DNA of 15,057 nt from Sphingomonas taxi (GTDB lineage: Bacteria > Pseudomonadota > Alphaproteobacteria > Sphingomonadales > Sphingomonadaceae). Numbering within the stretch: the stretch's first letter is position 1; each line of letters opens with the position of its first letter. Position numbers and translations under genes: made by a program. Shown here piece after piece: positions 14,282-15,057 of this stretch. The notes under the pieces are model-generated. The model saw nothing but the letters and a program-made list of their open reading frames with translations, was not told where the DNA came from and searched no databases. The DNA lies in NCBI GenBank assembly GCA_003243195.1, contig QFQI01000023.1, positions 1 to 15,057 of the forward strand, read 5' to 3'.

Positions 14282-14305
14282 CAGTGCGTTGCGGCGCGCT
14301 TAACG
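14278..14305 (+). promoter_or_regulatory. Candidate alpha-operon promoter upstream of rpsM
   Basis: A perfect TTGACA (14278-14283) overlaps the TGA stop of the small membrane gene. Thirteen bases after TTGACAG comes GCTTAACG (14298-14305), spaced as in the Caulobacter housekeeping consensus (TTGACGS, 10-14 bases, GCTANAWC), with mismatches in the -10. It would give an rpsM leader of roughly 160 bases. Confidence 0.5.
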
Positions 14306-14422
14306 GATTTCCCTTCCACACCACCGATTCCCGGCGGCACATGGTCGTGCTCGCCGCTGTCCTGCGTTCGACGCGAGGGCATCGCAGGGGCGGCGGGGGT
14401 GGAGGAGCAATGCGACGAGATG

Positions 14423-14449
14423 GGGTGCGTGGCAGCCATGCCGCATCCC
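14423..14449 (+). other. Imperfect hairpin just upstream of the rpsM ribosome site
   Basis: GGCA (14431-14434) and TGCC (14439-14442) close a GCCA loop; an outer helix GGGT with ATCCC can form with a small bulge. It ends about 10 bases before AGGAG (14459-14463). In E. coli S4 represses this operon through a leader pseudoknot; whether this structure plays any such role is speculation. Confidence 0.25.
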
Positions 14450-14472
14450 GTGGAGCACAGGAGAACAAGTTC

Positions 14473-14841
14473 ATGGCACGTATTGCGGGTGTCAACATCC
14501 CGACCAACAAGCGCGTTCTGATCGCGCTGACCTATATCCACGGCATCGGTCCGGCCAAGGCGCTGGAGATCACCACGAAGCTGAACATCGCCGCCGATCG
14601 TCGCGTGCAGGACCTGAGCGATCAGGAAGTGCTGCAGATCCGCGAGACGATCGACGCCGATCACACGGTCGAGGGCGATCTGCGCCGCGAGACCGCGATG
14701 AACATCAAGCGCCTGATGGACCTGGCCTGCTATCGCGGCCTGCGTCACCGCAAGGGGCTGCCGGTCCGCGGGCAGCGCACGCACACCAACGCGCGTACCC
14801 GCAAGGGCAAGGCGAAGCCGATCGCCGGAAAGAAGAAGTAA
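14473..14841 (+). CDS. rpsM: 30S ribosomal protein S13
   Basis: S13 lies in the 30S head, partners with S19 and contacts P-site tRNA and 50S bridges. It has 122 residues, starting MARIAGVNIPTNKRVLIALT. The helix-two-turn-helix-like segment with GIGPAKA (24-30) is followed by YRGLRHRKGLPVRGQRTH (about 85-102) and the basic tail typical of the family. AGGAG (14459-14463) precedes the ATG by 9 bases. The upstream in-frame extension to 14002 overlaps the small membrane gene in another frame and resembles no S13. It is the first gene of the alpha operon here, without rpmJ before it. Confidence 0.99.
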   Translation: MARIAGVNIPTNKRVLIALTYIHGIGPAKALEITTKLNIAADRRVQDLSDQEVLQIRETIDADHTVEGDLRRETAMNIKRLMDLACYRGLRHRKGLPVRGQRTHTNARTRKGKAKPIAGKKK

Positions 14842-14924
14842 GCGCACGGCTTGCTTCGCTTCCGTTGGCCGGTTGCAGGTTCACGCCTCCCGGCCGCGTT
14901 GTAAGATAAGGTCAGGAATACCAT

Positions 14925-15057
14925 ATGGCACAGGCACCGCAGCGCATTCGTCGGCGCGAGCGCAAGAACATCACCGCGGGCGTCGCGCATGTGAACGCCA
15001 GCTTCAACAACACCATGATCACCATCACCGATGCGCAGGGCAATGCGATCAGCTGGT
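14925..15057 (+). CDS. rpsK: 30S ribosomal protein S11, 5' part (continues beyond window)
   Basis: S11 is part of the 30S platform near the Shine-Dalgarno helix. Only 44 codons are in the window: MAQAPQRIRRRERKNITAGV, then the S11 signature region AHVNASFNNTMITITDAQGN. The ATG at 14925 follows AGGA (14914-14917). It is separated from rpsM by 83 bases. By analogy rpoA and rplQ should follow outside the window. Confidence 0.98.
   Translation, partial: MAQAPQRIRRRERKNITAGVAHVNASFNNTMITITDAQGNAISW

Overview
This is a chromosomal, high-G+C window carrying the ribosomal-protein supercluster (end of str, then S10, spc and the start of alpha) of an alphaproteobacterium. The protein sequences look most like a sphingomonad (Sphingomonas or a close relative). 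Three things suggest this: adk lies between secY and the alpha operon with no rpmJ there, S5 carries a long Gly/Arg-rich N-terminal extension, and S14 is the zinc-free type. The placement rests on recognition of sequence style, not on a search. All genes are on the + strand.

Layout. The 3' part of tuf (1-1031) ends at a terminator-like hairpin. rpsJ (1242-1550) is followed by a 293-base hairpin-rich gap. Then comes a tightly packed block, rplC-rplD-rplW-rplB-rpsS-rplV-rpsC-rplP-rpmC-rpsQ (1844-6660), in which neighbours overlap or are separated by at most 13 bases. A 239-base gap with a strong terminator-like stem (6806-6838) marks the classical S10/spc boundary. rplN-rplX-rplE-rpsN-rpsH-rplF-rplR-rpsE-rpmD (6900-10745) form the spc block; rpmD is only 59 codons. 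A very good intrinsic-terminator structure follows rpmD. rplO (10858-11379), secY (11662-13008) and adk (13053-13700) come next, separated by gaps of 112, 282 and 44 bases. A gap of about 335 bases, with several hairpins and no recognisable gene, precedes a small membrane protein gene (14036-14281). rpsM (14473-14841) and the 5' part of rpsK (14925 to the window end) begin the alpha operon.

How the genes work together. EF-Tu delivers aminoacyl-tRNA. The S and L proteins build the two ribosomal subunits. SecY is the channel for co-translational export and membrane insertion, and Adk balances adenine nucleotides. Overlapping starts and stops suggest translational coupling within blocks, while the hairpin-rich gaps are the likely places where transcription is attenuated, terminated or restarted.

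The most striking observation is in rplC. The essential L3 gene is read out of frame by a perfect 7-base tandem duplication (1923-1936). Removing one copy restores a full-length 249-residue L3. This is either a sequencing or assembly artefact or a real and very surprising mutation or recoding site. I did not find a clearly novel multi-gene system; the remaining points of interest are regulatory structures between genes, the S5 extension, and the small membrane gene inserted between adk and rpsM.
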